This document shows positions 15,483-26,737 of a stretch of 64,000 bases of DNA, in pieces. The stretch lies in contig CM055095.1 of assembly GCA_029204225.1 (NCBI GenBank), forward strand, positions 49,362,841-49,426,840. The letters run 5' to 3'. The translations under genes and the position numbers were made by a program. Below the pieces are notes generated by a model. The model worked only from the letters and a program-made list of their open reading frames with translations, did not search any database and was not told where the DNA came from. How positions within the stretch are numbered: the stretch's first letter is position 1; each line of letters opens with the position of its first letter. The stretch is from Diphasiastrum complanatum. Taxonomy: Eukaryota; Streptophyta; Lycopodiopsida; Lycopodiales; Lycopodiaceae.

Positions 15483-15535
<53 letters not shown>
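15483..15535. repeat. (CT)26 microsatellite
   Basis: A pure CT run of 53 bp, followed directly by a long CAT-rich tract. Confidence 0.99.
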
Positions 15536-15538
<3 letters not shown>

Positions 15539-16475
15539 AACATCATCATCTCACTCTTTTCTCTCCATCATCATCATCATCAATATTATATTCAATGCAA
15601 GTGTGAATAAATGAACAAATTAGTGGATATTATTGCACATGAAGAAAGAACAAAATGTACAATCTCACTCCATTATTCATCAAACTGCATCAACATTGTC
15701 ACTCATCCTATTTCTCATTTTCAGTGTCATCTCTCTTCTAAGCACTAATCATCATCATCAACTATCCTCATTGCCATGCCCTTTCACATAACTTATTATC
15801 ATCTAGCAACTTCCCCACGTCATCTCTCACACTCTTTTTATCATCGTCATGGGCATTGCATATGAAGAAATGGTTACATGTAAATTTTGCTCCAATATCA
15901 ACATCATCCATCTCCTAATTACCTCATCAACATCATTGTTCAATAACCATGTTTCTCATTGTCATATCATAATCCATAGTGCTTTCATCAATATGATTTA
16001 TCATTCCCCTTCATTACTCATCATTGTCCTAACTCCTCCCTTTCTTCCACATTCATCTCATCATCTCCCACTTTTCTTGCATCTTCATGATCATTATTTC
16101 AATTCTTGTAGCAAATTAGCACCATCATCATCTCTCACCCTTTTTCATCATCTCGATCATTGCCATCGTCATGTCTTTGGCAATGATCATCATCATCCTT
16201 ATCCTCATCATCAAGTTTGAACTATTAAGTGTCAAACAAATGAATGAACAAATTGATATTATGCATCAATAAATATTTACATGCATAACCAAGTTCCAAT
16301 AACAACATCATTGGCAATATCACTCCAACAACATCATCACTCGTCACCATCTTCACTTCACTTCCAATCACTCATCATCATCATGCCTTTTATCAAATAT
16401 CATCTCTCTATCTATATTGATTTATGTTTGAAATACGAATGTTTCAAATCTAATGCTATTTTTTTACATGTACTA
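15536..16475. repeat. CAT/ATC-rich low-complexity tract
   Basis: About 0.9 kb saturated with CATCAT, TCATCA and CTCATC words, including pure trinucleotide runs near 15568 and 16185. The 123-codon open frame here (from 15849), rich in His and Ser, is a product of the CAT composition and not a credible protein. It is the strand-mirror of the GAT-rich stretch at 9770-10260. Confidence 0.8.
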
Positions 16476-16479
16476 TGAT

Positions 16480-17580
16480 CACTTTCATCCGTGTCTCCTA
16501 TCTTCATGTTCTTCCTGATCTTTTTTTTTTTCTGTCACCTCTTTGTGCTATTTGCATATTATCACAATAAAAAATGGCGTCTAACAAAAACTATGATCCG
16601 AAAGAAGTTAGCATAAAAATTTCCTACCAATTTTATGTTCATGAATGCCTTTTCTTGCATTAACTAGAATCTTTGTTGAACCTCTCCGCTCTTTCAAAAC
16701 TTGAAAACCAAAGCATCCTCTTGCAAGAACTCTTCTGAGGCAACCTCGTCCATAGAAAAGATCTACCCCACAACAAAACAAATATTCTAGCTAAACTCGT
16801 GGTATTAATCCAAATATGTAGAAAAAAGGCTTTCAAAACAATTTAGCTCTCAAAAGATTTATTGAACAAAAAAAGCATGACAGAGATGAGCATATAAATC
16901 AATATCATGGAGATCCAATTGAAGGTACAATATATTTTTGATAATTCACACCATTATAATATTTTCTTGTGCTAAATGTCTACTTTCTTTCATATTACAT
17001 GAATTTTGTGCCAAGCATTACAAGACTCTATGTGAGGTTGGCAAGACTCTACATTGTTCTACAATGTTGATGCTAGGATGCCATAGAGCTCAATCAAATG
17101 TTGCAGGTTACCACCTTAGGTAATTCTCCAATTAGGGCATAAGGACCACATGTAATTAGGAGAGCCCATCTCCAAAGGCAGCTTGTGGTTTGGCTCTGAC
17201 CTATATGACATTACATATGCAAAAAGTAAAAGAAACATAGATCCTTTTGTTATAGTAGCTTCGCAACATAGAAACTATACGTGCAAGAAATTTATCTCTC
17301 TCTCTCCGTAATCTCAAGTTTTTCTTTTTTACAAAGGAAAGGGAGTCGCCCTCCCACAAAGGAATTTGTGCGCCTCCCCCATTGAATTTTTTTCCTTGCA
17401 CCTTTCTGATGCCGAAAAGAAAGTTGTTGAGCAGCGGCAGCCTAAGTCCGTCGTGATACACCTCAAGTCACAAGTCCTACACATAAAGATTTGTAGCTAT
17501 TAGAAAGTACCCATTGATGATTGCCCAAAATTGAAGACTCAAGACCCGGGAGGTGACCTAGATAGTAGAATCTAGATAGT
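16480..17580. other. No gene seen
   Basis: No recognisable gene. A locally GC-richer patch at about 17340-17400 is flanked by AT-rich DNA. Confidence 0.45.
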
Positions 17581-17594
17581 ACATACTACAATCT

Positions 17595-18070
17595 TGAAAG
17601 CTGATTGAAATACGAGACTCAAGTCTCAAGCTTCAAGCCTACCCACCCCGATCGTGCAACGTCTGGTATGACCCTATGGAGGTATTCAAACCACCCCTCC
17701 TCAAGCTTATGGTCATGGAACTGCTCTGGAGCAGATTACTTCCATAAAGGATGCAACACATGGGCAACTGCATGTAGAGGCCTATGAAACCAGTTCCATT
17801 TAGTCTCCCACTTTGCCTTTACCTCTTGAATCCTACAGATTAAAAAATGAATGTCATCAATTCAAATTGAGAAGGTTCGAACTCTCGTAGAGAAGGCCCA
17901 TGGTGGACCCCTCTCTATTTGCAAGTCGTAAAACAGTGTGGAGTGACTGCAACCCAACAATCGATCTTGCCTCGTCCCAAAAGTCCGATGACAAAACAAT
18001 GGTCTCAAATCTCCTAGATCGAGAATCGGTCGATCTGCTCCACTGTACCCATCAAGGTTACACCCCGAAT
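17595..18070 (-). pseudogene. hAT transposase fragment, copy A
   Basis: A minus-strand piece of a hAT-superfamily (Ac/Tam3-like) transposase, from the region between the DUF659-type core and the C-terminal dimerisation domain. About 18015-17880 reads RFETIVLSSDFWDEARSIVG followed by REGSTMGLLYE. About 17830-17730 reads a Trp-rich segment with HRPLHAVAHVLHPLWK. Both blocks have counterparts in copy B (SSAFWDEARSIVVGLQP and REGCTLGLLYEFMDRL near 20900-20760; HKPLHAMAHILHPLW near 20450). The N-terminal half and the dimerisation domain are absent. It lies downstream of copy B in the same orientation, so the cluster looks like tandem or successive insertions. It is clearly non-functional. Confidence 0.72.
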
Positions 18071-18079
18071 TTTTTTTTT

Positions 18080-19120
18080 TAAACAATTCTTAGATGTACA
18101 TGTCATATATTCACTGTACAAATACTTAATAGCTAAACAATTTCCTCTAAATTTATAGATATCATGATAAGTATAATCAAATCTCATGTCATATCAAAAC
18201 ATAATGACCCAAGTTTAAGAGAACTAAAGTAACCATATCTTGGGCAGTGGGTACAAGGATCTGCTTGCTAAGGAGACTGTGGGGTTGGAACTTAGGGTTT
18301 AGGAGTATAGCTGAAATTTGAGGTGATAATAGTCTGATATGGTAGCTAGGTAGACCGTAGGTTCACCATTCTGGAATCTGACATCTGACGGTTGCAACTT
18401 GGAACTTGGAGCAATGCATTATGCCTTTAGGATTTGCCACATTACCTAGTACCTACTATTGCCTGCAGCCTACTTAAGATTGTAATTTTGTTTCAAAGTT
18501 CAAACTTATTTGCAATGTCGAGATCGGAGAAAAGAATAAACAAGAAGGTTATGACAATGTTTGAGGCTAAAGCCAAAAAAATTTAGGTTAGATTCATCAT
18601 TCAACATTGAACATTCTATATATATAACATTAAACATAGTGCATACTACACTGTCATAAGCAATAAGCCACAGGTTGTAACTAGTAACTACTAACTTCAA
18701 ACTTGTCAGTCATTATGTAATATGTCTACATAGATGATAGTACAAGGTTCAAACTTCAAAGTAGTCGAGAATATCAAAAATTCAAAATGGCAAATGGCAG
18801 ATACATATTACATAAACATTAAAATCAAAATTGTAAAACCAATGACCATCAGTAATTACTGATATTAGAATCTAGATAATCGACTAACAGTTAACTTCAG
18901 GAATCAGAAATTAGAATCCATATATCATAACATAATACATATGCCAGCCTCCAGGTGCCTGATGAGTCTGGTCACCAATGTAATGCCACATGTGATATGT
19001 TTGAGACTCTGATGATATGTAAACAGCTCAAGAGTCAATGCTCATCAATACTATGTAATTACAACTACTATAGTCTATGATGTATCTACAGACTACTAGT
19101 AACTAATCTACAGTGTACAC
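18080..19120. other. Spacer between hAT copies A and B
   Basis: No coding blocks. It is rich in short recurring words such as AACTAGTAACTACT and in AAGTTCAAACTT-type words also seen in the introns of copy B. Confidence 0.5.
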
Positions 19121-19128
19121 TGAGCAGT

Positions 19129-22100
19129 CTAAGCTCTCCTAGGCCTGAGTCTCCTCCTGCTCGCTGGTGTTGTGGAGCCTGCTATGGTCTCTCGAGTGGC
19201 AGCGATGAAATCCTCATCGGAGGCAAAGGTATGATGTCCCTCATCCTCATCCCCGCTCTCCTCGGACTCCTCATCCACATACTCCTCCTCTGAGGACTCT
19301 GACCCTGATGATGCCTCGGACTCAGACTCGTCATCAGGGCTGTAAGCACGGGAGCTCCTACCCTCACCTGCCCTCCTCTTGCACTCTGCTCGAGTGACAA
19401 GTCCTGCACACAAGGAGGGACAAACGTATTATTGCCCGCAAATTAGTAAATTACAATGATTAGTTCGAACTTCAAAAACTTATTTCAAGACCTTGGACAA
19501 GTGACACAGTGACAAGCCTAAAGCGTGCAATGTCAAGTTGTCAACCGAATATTAAGTACTAAGAGCCAAATCCTAATTTCTCACCTGCACTCTACATGGC
19601 CTCCTCATGGAGGAATGCATACACGTCCTCCTCTGCCTGGTCTCTCGGTGGCAAATCTGGAACTTTTGCCACATCGATCTCATCCGGATTAACCTACGCA
19701 CATGTCACAATGCACATTGAAATAGAGACAAAATTTGGAGGGCCGAGAAAAGTTAAAATTTAGCTACAGTCTACGATGATCTATCTAGTATCTACTATCT
19801 GGGATCACATGTTAGAAATTATATTTTATGGCTTACCTGGATAGGCTTTGCGGTGGTCTGGAGTCTACCCAAAGTCTCAGGTTGGCGTGTACGTACACCA
19901 ACCTCTCCAACCGTGTAGAGGAGAGTCGATTCCTCTTCTTCGTGTGAATCAGGGAATGAACACTCCAGTTTCTCTCGCAAGCAACTGCAGTGCAGTCCTG
20001 TGAGAGGATCCCGATGGCAAGGCGACGCAATTTGGGGACATCAATTCCAAACTTTGACCACCACGCAGCTGGCCTGAATCACAGTTCAAGGGGGACTTAG
20101 TTATTGCAAGTTATAGACATCTTGGGACCTGATTCCCATGCAAGTTATGCAAGTAAATAAATGTAGCTACTAAGTTGGTAGTTACTAGTTACTAGTAACC
20201 AACAATGTGATTGAGTAATTGCGCTGGAAAATGTGAAGTTTAAACTGTAATGGACCATCGTCAATTTATTACCGTCTCTCAAATGCGTCGGGCCAGAGGT
20301 CTCCTGCCTAAAAATCTAGAGCTCATCCAGCAGGTTAGCATGCTCGCGTACATCAAGATAAACTCGGGAGATATAGGGATTCCAGCCATCCCTGAGCTCC
20401 CTCAAGGTCCTGCGCCTCACTCCAAAGTGGATGGAGTATGTGGGCCATGGCATGCAGGGGCTTATGAAACCACTCCCACCTGCTCTGCCAAAGGTGCCAG
20501 ACCTCCTCAAGCCTGCAAGACACATTAATAATTATAGTACATACTACATTTGAAATTTGAATCTTGAATCTTCAATCATGAATGTTGAATAATTTAATGA
20601 TGATTCATCAATGATTCAATTGAAAATTTAAATTTCACATTTCGAAGTTCAAACATTAGTTACAACTTAGTACCAACTAGTAACTAGTAAGGCTTAAGTA
20701 ATAAGCGTTGGCAATATACCTCTCTGGGCTAATGGTCGTGCAAAGACTCAACTGCTCGGCCAGCCTGTCCATGAACTCATACAAGAGGCCCAATGTGCAG
20801 CCCTCTCGATCTGTAAGGCACAGGACAATGTAGATAGGCTGTAGGCCCACGACAATGGATCGTGCCTCATCCCAAAATGCACTTGACATAATGGTCCGCT
20901 CGAATCTCTTACCCCTGGGCTCCTGTGATGGCCCCCAGCTGCGCCCACTCAATGGCAACAATCATCTGCCTCAAGCCCTAATTAACTTTCAGCAGTCGTT
21001 CTAGGAGCAAGAACATAAATGCAAACCTGAAAAAAAAGCACAAGTGACAACACAGTACATGCATGAATATTGCATTGAACATTCAAGAGTAGGTACATTC
21101 AGTGCTCACAAAGTTACAAACTACAATAGCCATTAGACTGTCGTTTTCTTCGTTAAAATGTATGAGACAATGTATTGGCGATAATGTATCAGCGAAAAAT
21201 GCCAAGGTGTCAGGTTTTTTGCAAATTACAAACTACAGCAGCCCATGGGCCATTACTAACCAGCAAATACTTACCAATAACTGCGCACTTAAATTTGAGT
21301 TGCAACTTGCATACCTAGTGGGGGCAGGTCTCAAGACATCCAAGGTGGACTGTCTCCTGAACATGGCCAGGACCCTGGGCCTCTTGGTGATGAATCTCAC
21401 CAAGGATCGTCCGGTACGTAGCAGCTCCGCAATCCATGGTATCTTGGCAAAATTCTCGACCAATAATCGCCCGTGTGCCCCAGAGGTGTCGAAAAATCTC
21501 AGAAACATCGTCCCCATGCATGAAGACACCAAGATATTCAATATGCGACGCTTCCTCATATCGCTCCAACCATCAGATATGATGGTGCAACCATACCTAG
21601 TTCACAGGTGACAAGTCACATTGCACAAGACAAGATCGCAATTCAAATTTCATGGCAAGTTGCAACCCTGAGCCCTCAATGATGAATGATCATTTGAAAA
21701 ATGACAATCACAATTCATGATTAAACATAAATAGTTATTAATTAGTAATAAGTATGAAATGCCACCAAAATTTATGAAAACTTAAAGTACATACTACATA
21801 TCAATGATCATAGAGTCTTTAGAATGCATAAAGTTAAAAGGATAGTAGTACGTACTGGGCCCATGCCTTCTTGAGAGGCTCTATATTCTGGTCAACAGAA
21901 GCCCGCTCATCAGAAGTCCCTTCGTCCTCAGATGCTCACAAGATGGCCCCGGCCCAACTTGCCCAATAGCACTCACTGCACTCATTGCCCTCCTCCATGT
22001 CGAGGTCCTAGCCAGATGAAATGGCATATCGCAAGTATAGAACAACTGTCGAACTGTAACCTCTGCCTCTGCCATGGCTATGGGAGCGAAGGTGGACACA

Positions 22101-22280
22101 TAGTAGTCCCTACCCCACAACTGTGTAGTGCAACCCCGTCTACCTCTTCCTCTCTCAGGTGGATGATGTGGTGCCGGTATGGTCATGGTGGCTGGAGGTG
22201 GTGTCGAGGATCTTGCACCAAAAGGCGGGTCAGGCCGGGTACTAGGCCTTGCCTCATCTGCAACCTTGGTACCCATAGGG
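19129..22280 (-). pseudogene. hAT transposase gene, copy B (near full span, degenerate)
   Basis: A seven-exon hAT transposase gene can be traced with GT-AG borders. E1 ~22276-21856 has GRDYYVSTFAPIAMAEAE and EHLRTKG, with a frameshift near its end. E2 21596-21315 has SDGWSD, carrying a likely first catalytic Asp, then KIPWIAELLRTGRSLVRF. E3 ~20965-20722 has SSAFWDEARSIVVGLQP and YEFMDRL. E4 ~20514-20273 has HKPLHAMAHILHPLW. E5 20073-19837 is the hAT dimerisation domain with ERNWSVHSLIHTKKRNRLS and YVHANLRL. E6 19693-19585 is acidic and contains a TAG stop. E7 19403-19129 is a Ser/Glu/Asp-rich tail ending SRRRLRPRRA. E2 runs from the FLRFFDTSG block almost directly into KIPW, so the DUF659 half carrying the second catalytic Asp (retained in mutated form in copy C) is deleted. 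Deletion, frameshift and stop make it non-functional. Confidence 0.82.
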
Positions 22281-22559
22281 TAAAATCAACCATCTGTCTA
22301 AGGGTGTGGTGTACCTTTAGGAGCCGCTCCAAGACTATAAATATGAATGCAACCCTACACACATTGCAAAATTTAAATTTCACAAATTTTAAACAATCAA
22401 TTCATCAAAGTTCAAACTTCAAAGCAAGTGCCAAGAATCGAGATCTAAATAAGGCTTAAGCTAGGCTCTAGCTGCTAATCTCTAAATTTTAAACCTTAAA
22501 ATCCAAACCCATATTCTAGAATCTAGCATTGAGAATGAGACATCTATCATCAAGAATCA

Positions 22560-23570
22560 AGATTCAAAGTTCAGACCTCGTGGAAGCGGGTCTAAGGATC
22601 TCCAAATTCTTGAACCCTCTATAGTTTCTTGGTGACAAACCTCACCAAGAAACGTGCAGTCTCAAGGACGCCATTTACCCAAGGAAGAGCTGGACAAAAG
22701 CAAGACATGTATGAGTTGTGACCAAAAGCAAAGACAAACTGGACTCTGGTTACAACTTACTAGGTCCAAGGAGCTACTTATGCTTGAAAATTGAGAGCAT
22801 AATCAAGAGTCTCGACTCATCTGTGAGTCGTGACCAATCAACACTCACGACATGTAGAATCTTCAAGCTTAAAGTTCAAGAAGTAAGTTTGTAACTACTA
22901 ACTAGTTGCTACTAACTAGGATATACCTGCGATGCCCTCAATCAGTAGGTCGATGTTGTGTGCAAGTACATGGAGTCCAAAAGATAGTCGAATAATTCTC
23001 CATCACCAAATCTCCCATGGCTTTGCAATTTGCTGCATTGTTAGTAATGACTTGCACAACATTTTGAGGCCCCACCTCCTCGATCGCTTGCGCAATGTGT
23101 GAGTAGATGTACTCACTTGTAACATTAAACAAATTGCAACGGGCATTGAGACTAGCATCAGAGATTCAAATTTTGAGCAACAACTCACGAGTATCAAAAA
23201 CTAAAATGATTCAAATTCTAATTACCAATGAGCAATGAGCATTGAGCATTGAAATCTAACAAATGTCATGAACTCTTTACTCACCTGAAACAATGGTGCC
23301 AGGTGCAAATGTGTCGATGGCTCTCAAGAACATAGTGCCCACACAGGAAGATCTCATCAAATGTGTGGCCCCAATCGAGGCAACACTCTATCATATCCCC
23401 CAAGCAGGAGTCTTCGCTGGATGGAAGGGGAGGTCACAACGGTATAGAGTCTTCTGATAGCCACGTTTGCCCTATGCTTGTTGTCACCCTGAAATGACTG
23501 CACATAATACTCTCTACCAGTAACACCTCTCCATGGGGGTCTAGTACTAGAGGAATGGTAGATCGGAACA
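22560..23570 (-). pseudogene. hAT transposase fragment, copy C (N-terminal and core half)
   Basis: A minus-strand hAT fragment lying upstream of copy B. About 23560-23285 holds GREYYVQSF, LYRCDLPFHPAKTP and, after stops and a deletion, GTMFLRAIDTFAPG, ending in a GTGAGT donor. About 23130-22927 holds the DUF659 core with AIEEVGPQNVVQVIT, NNAANCKAMG and STIFWTPCT, followed by a frameshift before NIDLLIEGIA and a GTATAT donor. About 22694-22580 holds PWVNGVLETARFLVRFVTKK, then stops. The expected TDNA(A/S)N catalytic motif reads TNNAAN, so the probable second catalytic Asp is Asn. It breaks off where copy B's first exon region begins. Confidence 0.78.
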
Positions 23571-24065
23571 AGTAGCTATTAAGCTCCATTAACATACTTT
23601 TTTATTGTGTTTTAAACTTTTGCAATTTTTGAAAATAAACTTGTCTTCTCGATGTGCTTCTTTATTCCATCATTCAATATGATTCATGCACTTTTATCAT
23701 TTTGCAGGTTTGTTTTTGTTGTCAAAATGAAAACTACTACAGGTCAGTCCATGGACTTTGAAAGAGAAATATTTCGAGATCATAAACATGCAATGGATTC
23801 AACTGAGCCAGCATGGGGCCACAATCACAAGAGAATCCTTTGCATGTTCATGATCTTGAAATTCTCATCTTTGAAAGTCCAGTCGTAGTGGTTTCCATTT
23901 TGACAACAAAAACAAACTTGCAAAATGATAAAAGTTCATGAATCATATTGAATAATGGAATAAAAAAGCATGTTGAGAATAAAAGTTTCTTTTCAAAAAT
24001 TGCAAAAGTTTAAAACACAATAGAAAATCATGTAAATGGAGCTTAATAACTAGTTGTTACTAATC
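23568..24065. repeat. Inverted repeat, ~175-bp arms, ~150-bp spacer
   Basis: The left arm (about 23568-23742) and right arm (about 23888-24065) are inverted copies. The left arm's TTTGTTTTTGTTGTCAAAAT matches the right arm's ATTTTGACAACAAAAACAAA. GATTCATGCACTTTTATCAT and ATTAAGCTCCATT also have complements in the right arm. The whole could fold into one long hairpin. It abuts the left edge of hAT copy C. Similarity is high but not perfect. Confidence 0.85.
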
Positions 24066-25040
24066 TATCATTATGTGTGGTGCAAATTCCTTTGCTCATA
24101 GATATCGAATGGCAATTAGTCATCATGGAGACACGGTTAGAGCTAATGGTTGTTTATATTCACATTCTATTATGAGGCAGTCCTATTTCTTTGAGTAATC
24201 GTAAATGGGTGCATCCCAATAATACTTGGCACAAAATTGACGTAATTTTGCCCTTGTTTGTCCAACGTCGCATTTCTCTAAATGTGTTTTTAGATGTTTT
24301 GAGAGAGAGAAATTGACAAAGAGATTAATCCTATCACCTTCTTATAGTTTTTTTAGGTCATCTTGGGACACCAAACCAACTGTAATGCATATCGTTAGAT
24401 CTTAGACCTGATAGATGTGGCAATCTCAATCATACAAAGGAAACTTGTTGAGCAAGCCTTCACAAATTTCGAAAAGGCCCCTCTCAATGTATAAGTTGGG
24501 CATCATCAAATAGAGTCCATAAGAGAGAGAGATAGTTTTCATTTTGACAACAAAAACAAGCTGGAAAATGATAAAAGTGCATGAATCATATTAAATTATG
24601 GAATTAAAAAGCATGTTGAGAGAAGAAAAGCTTCTTTTAAAAATTGCAAAAGGTCAAAACATAATAAAAAATGATGTTAATGGAGCTTAATAACTAGTTG
24701 TTACTAATCTACCATTATGTGTGATTGCAAATTGCTTTGCTCATAGATGTCGAATGGCAACTATTCTCTATGGACACATTGTTCGAACTAATGGTCGTTT
24801 GTGCTCACATTCTCTTATGAGGCGATCCTATTTCTTGGCAAATTCGAATAATGCTTGCGCAAAATTCATGATATTGGATGATGAAATAAAGCGGCACGTT
24901 TAGAAGAAAAGTTTCTTTTTGAAATTGCAAAAGTTCAAAACAAGATAAAAAATCATGTTAATGGAGCTTAATAACTAGCTATTACTAATCTACCATTATG
25001 TGTGATACAATTCCTTTGCTCATAATGTCGAACCCACATC
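24065..25040. repeat. Further direct copies of the same repeat unit
   Basis: The right arm unit, beginning with ATTTTGACAACAAAAAC and running through GGAGCTTAATAACTAG into CATTATGTGTG and TTTGCTCATAGAT, recurs at about 24537-24800. A shorter copy lies at about 24868-25030. Each copy carries the same sequence after the hairpin arm (TCGAATGGCAA, GAGGC). Together with the inverted copy this is a four-member local family. No coding capacity was recognised. Confidence 0.8.
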
Positions 25041-25890
25041 CTCGTTGAATTCCTTGTTCCCCTGTTCAAATTGAGGCCATCTTCAAAGTTAACATCTATC
25101 TCCAAAGGATCAGATTGTCCACGGATGTGGATAGTACCATATATCCATTTCTTGCCATTACAGCTTCTCGAAAGCCCCATGAGCACGATATCACGGTATT
25201 CGCCAACTACAAGACTACTAGACCTATATGGTATCTCCATCTCACACCTTTCTAAAAAGACACACACTAATATATCAAGAGAGGTGTTATTGTCCACCTT
25301 GTCACACTATGCTCTTTGGTTTAGCATGAACATTAAAGGTGTGTTGCCTTGATGCTTTGTCAGATGTATCGACTATGAGGGACTATTGTCTGAGTTCTTA
25401 GTACATCGTAAAGGTAGATAGCATTTTTTTTCTCCAAACAAAGAGTTCAAGATAATGACAAAAATTGCAATAATGACTTTCTCATCTCTTTTAGACAACA
25501 TGCTTGACGTCAAAAGGTCTTACCTAAGCCTATCATTTGCCACAAATATCCACATCGCTCCAAACACATGGTACTAGTTGGATCCGTGGAAGATACCACA
25601 TCATTTGTTGTCGTATACCAAAAAAAAGCATACGGATAGTATATTCATATATCTATCTTGCAACAACTCTCACTGATAGTATTTGTTTTCATTTTGCAAC
25701 TTTCTTTATGAAAAATCGTGGTATGATTGGTTATCTTTTAGTACATTCAAACTTATGATATTTGGATTTACACTTTGGTAGTTTGTAGTTTGGTTAAAAT
25801 CACGTATGTACGCTCCCATAGACTTTGAAGCTACTTTGAAATATATATTACAATCTTACATACGTAAGGGAATTTCATGCACAGCAATAT

Positions 25891-25948
<58 letters not shown>

Positions 25949-26735
25949 GTATTGTGGACTTTTTTTTACGTTACCAACGTAAAAGTAGTGTGAATATTAC
26001 TCAATGGAATCTCTATTTTAGGATTTTAACTTAGAGGTCGATGTGAATGAATTTTTCCTTTTGTGTTAAATTTATTATGAAGGTCAATGCCATAAGATAG
26101 GGTGCAAATATTGTAAGAAAACCTCACCATTATACATCATGAGATTTTTAGCGTCTTCCTAGTAGTGGAAATTCTAGATAATCGAAGTTCAATTGCTAAT
26201 TTAGGCATACAAATGTCACTAGGTACTAAAAAGTCTCCAATGCAAGCAATGACGTTATAGCAAAAAAGACATCCTCTAAAAACATCTAGAAGGCAAAAGC
26301 AACATACAAATTACAAACTTGGTGATGACTAAGAAAGTATAATAAACTTTGCTTCATTAACTTAAATTTGTGGTTCACCTTACAGTGTTTATCTTTTGGA
26401 AAATTTTAAGAGTCAAATTGTTTGTCAAAGATACGTGCATGATTTGCAACGTTGACGGTTGTGCAAGAGGTAACCAAGAGTGTACCCAGATGGAAATATA
26501 ACACCTACTAATTGAGGTATTTGCACTCATTAACAAATACTACAAGGTACTCATTGTGATTGAATTGACCTACAAATTCCCAATAGCATTTCAAGTTTTA
26601 TACAAAAATCATATTCATTACTTCATATTAATGCATAATTGCCATGGTTTACTCTAGCAAAATTTCTTGACTTGATTATTCAAACACGCTCATTTAAAGA
26701 TACGCTTTCTCAATGCTAGAGAAAGTGAGGTAACA
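25040..26735. other. No gene seen; (CT)n at 25895-25947
   Basis: No recognisable gene. A pure TC dinucleotide run of 53 bp lies at 25895-25947. The open frames on both strands at 24968-25350 are each about 100 codons, but no domain is recognised. Confidence 0.5.
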
Positions 26736-26737
26736 AG

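Noticed and set aside
15849-16220. 123-codon His/Ser-rich open frame
   Set aside because: Composition follows directly from CAT trinucleotide words; there is no domain and no splice context.
24968-25352. Overlapping ~100-codon frames on opposite strands
   Set aside because: The two frames are mutual shadows, neither has a recognisable domain, and no splice or promoter context supports either.
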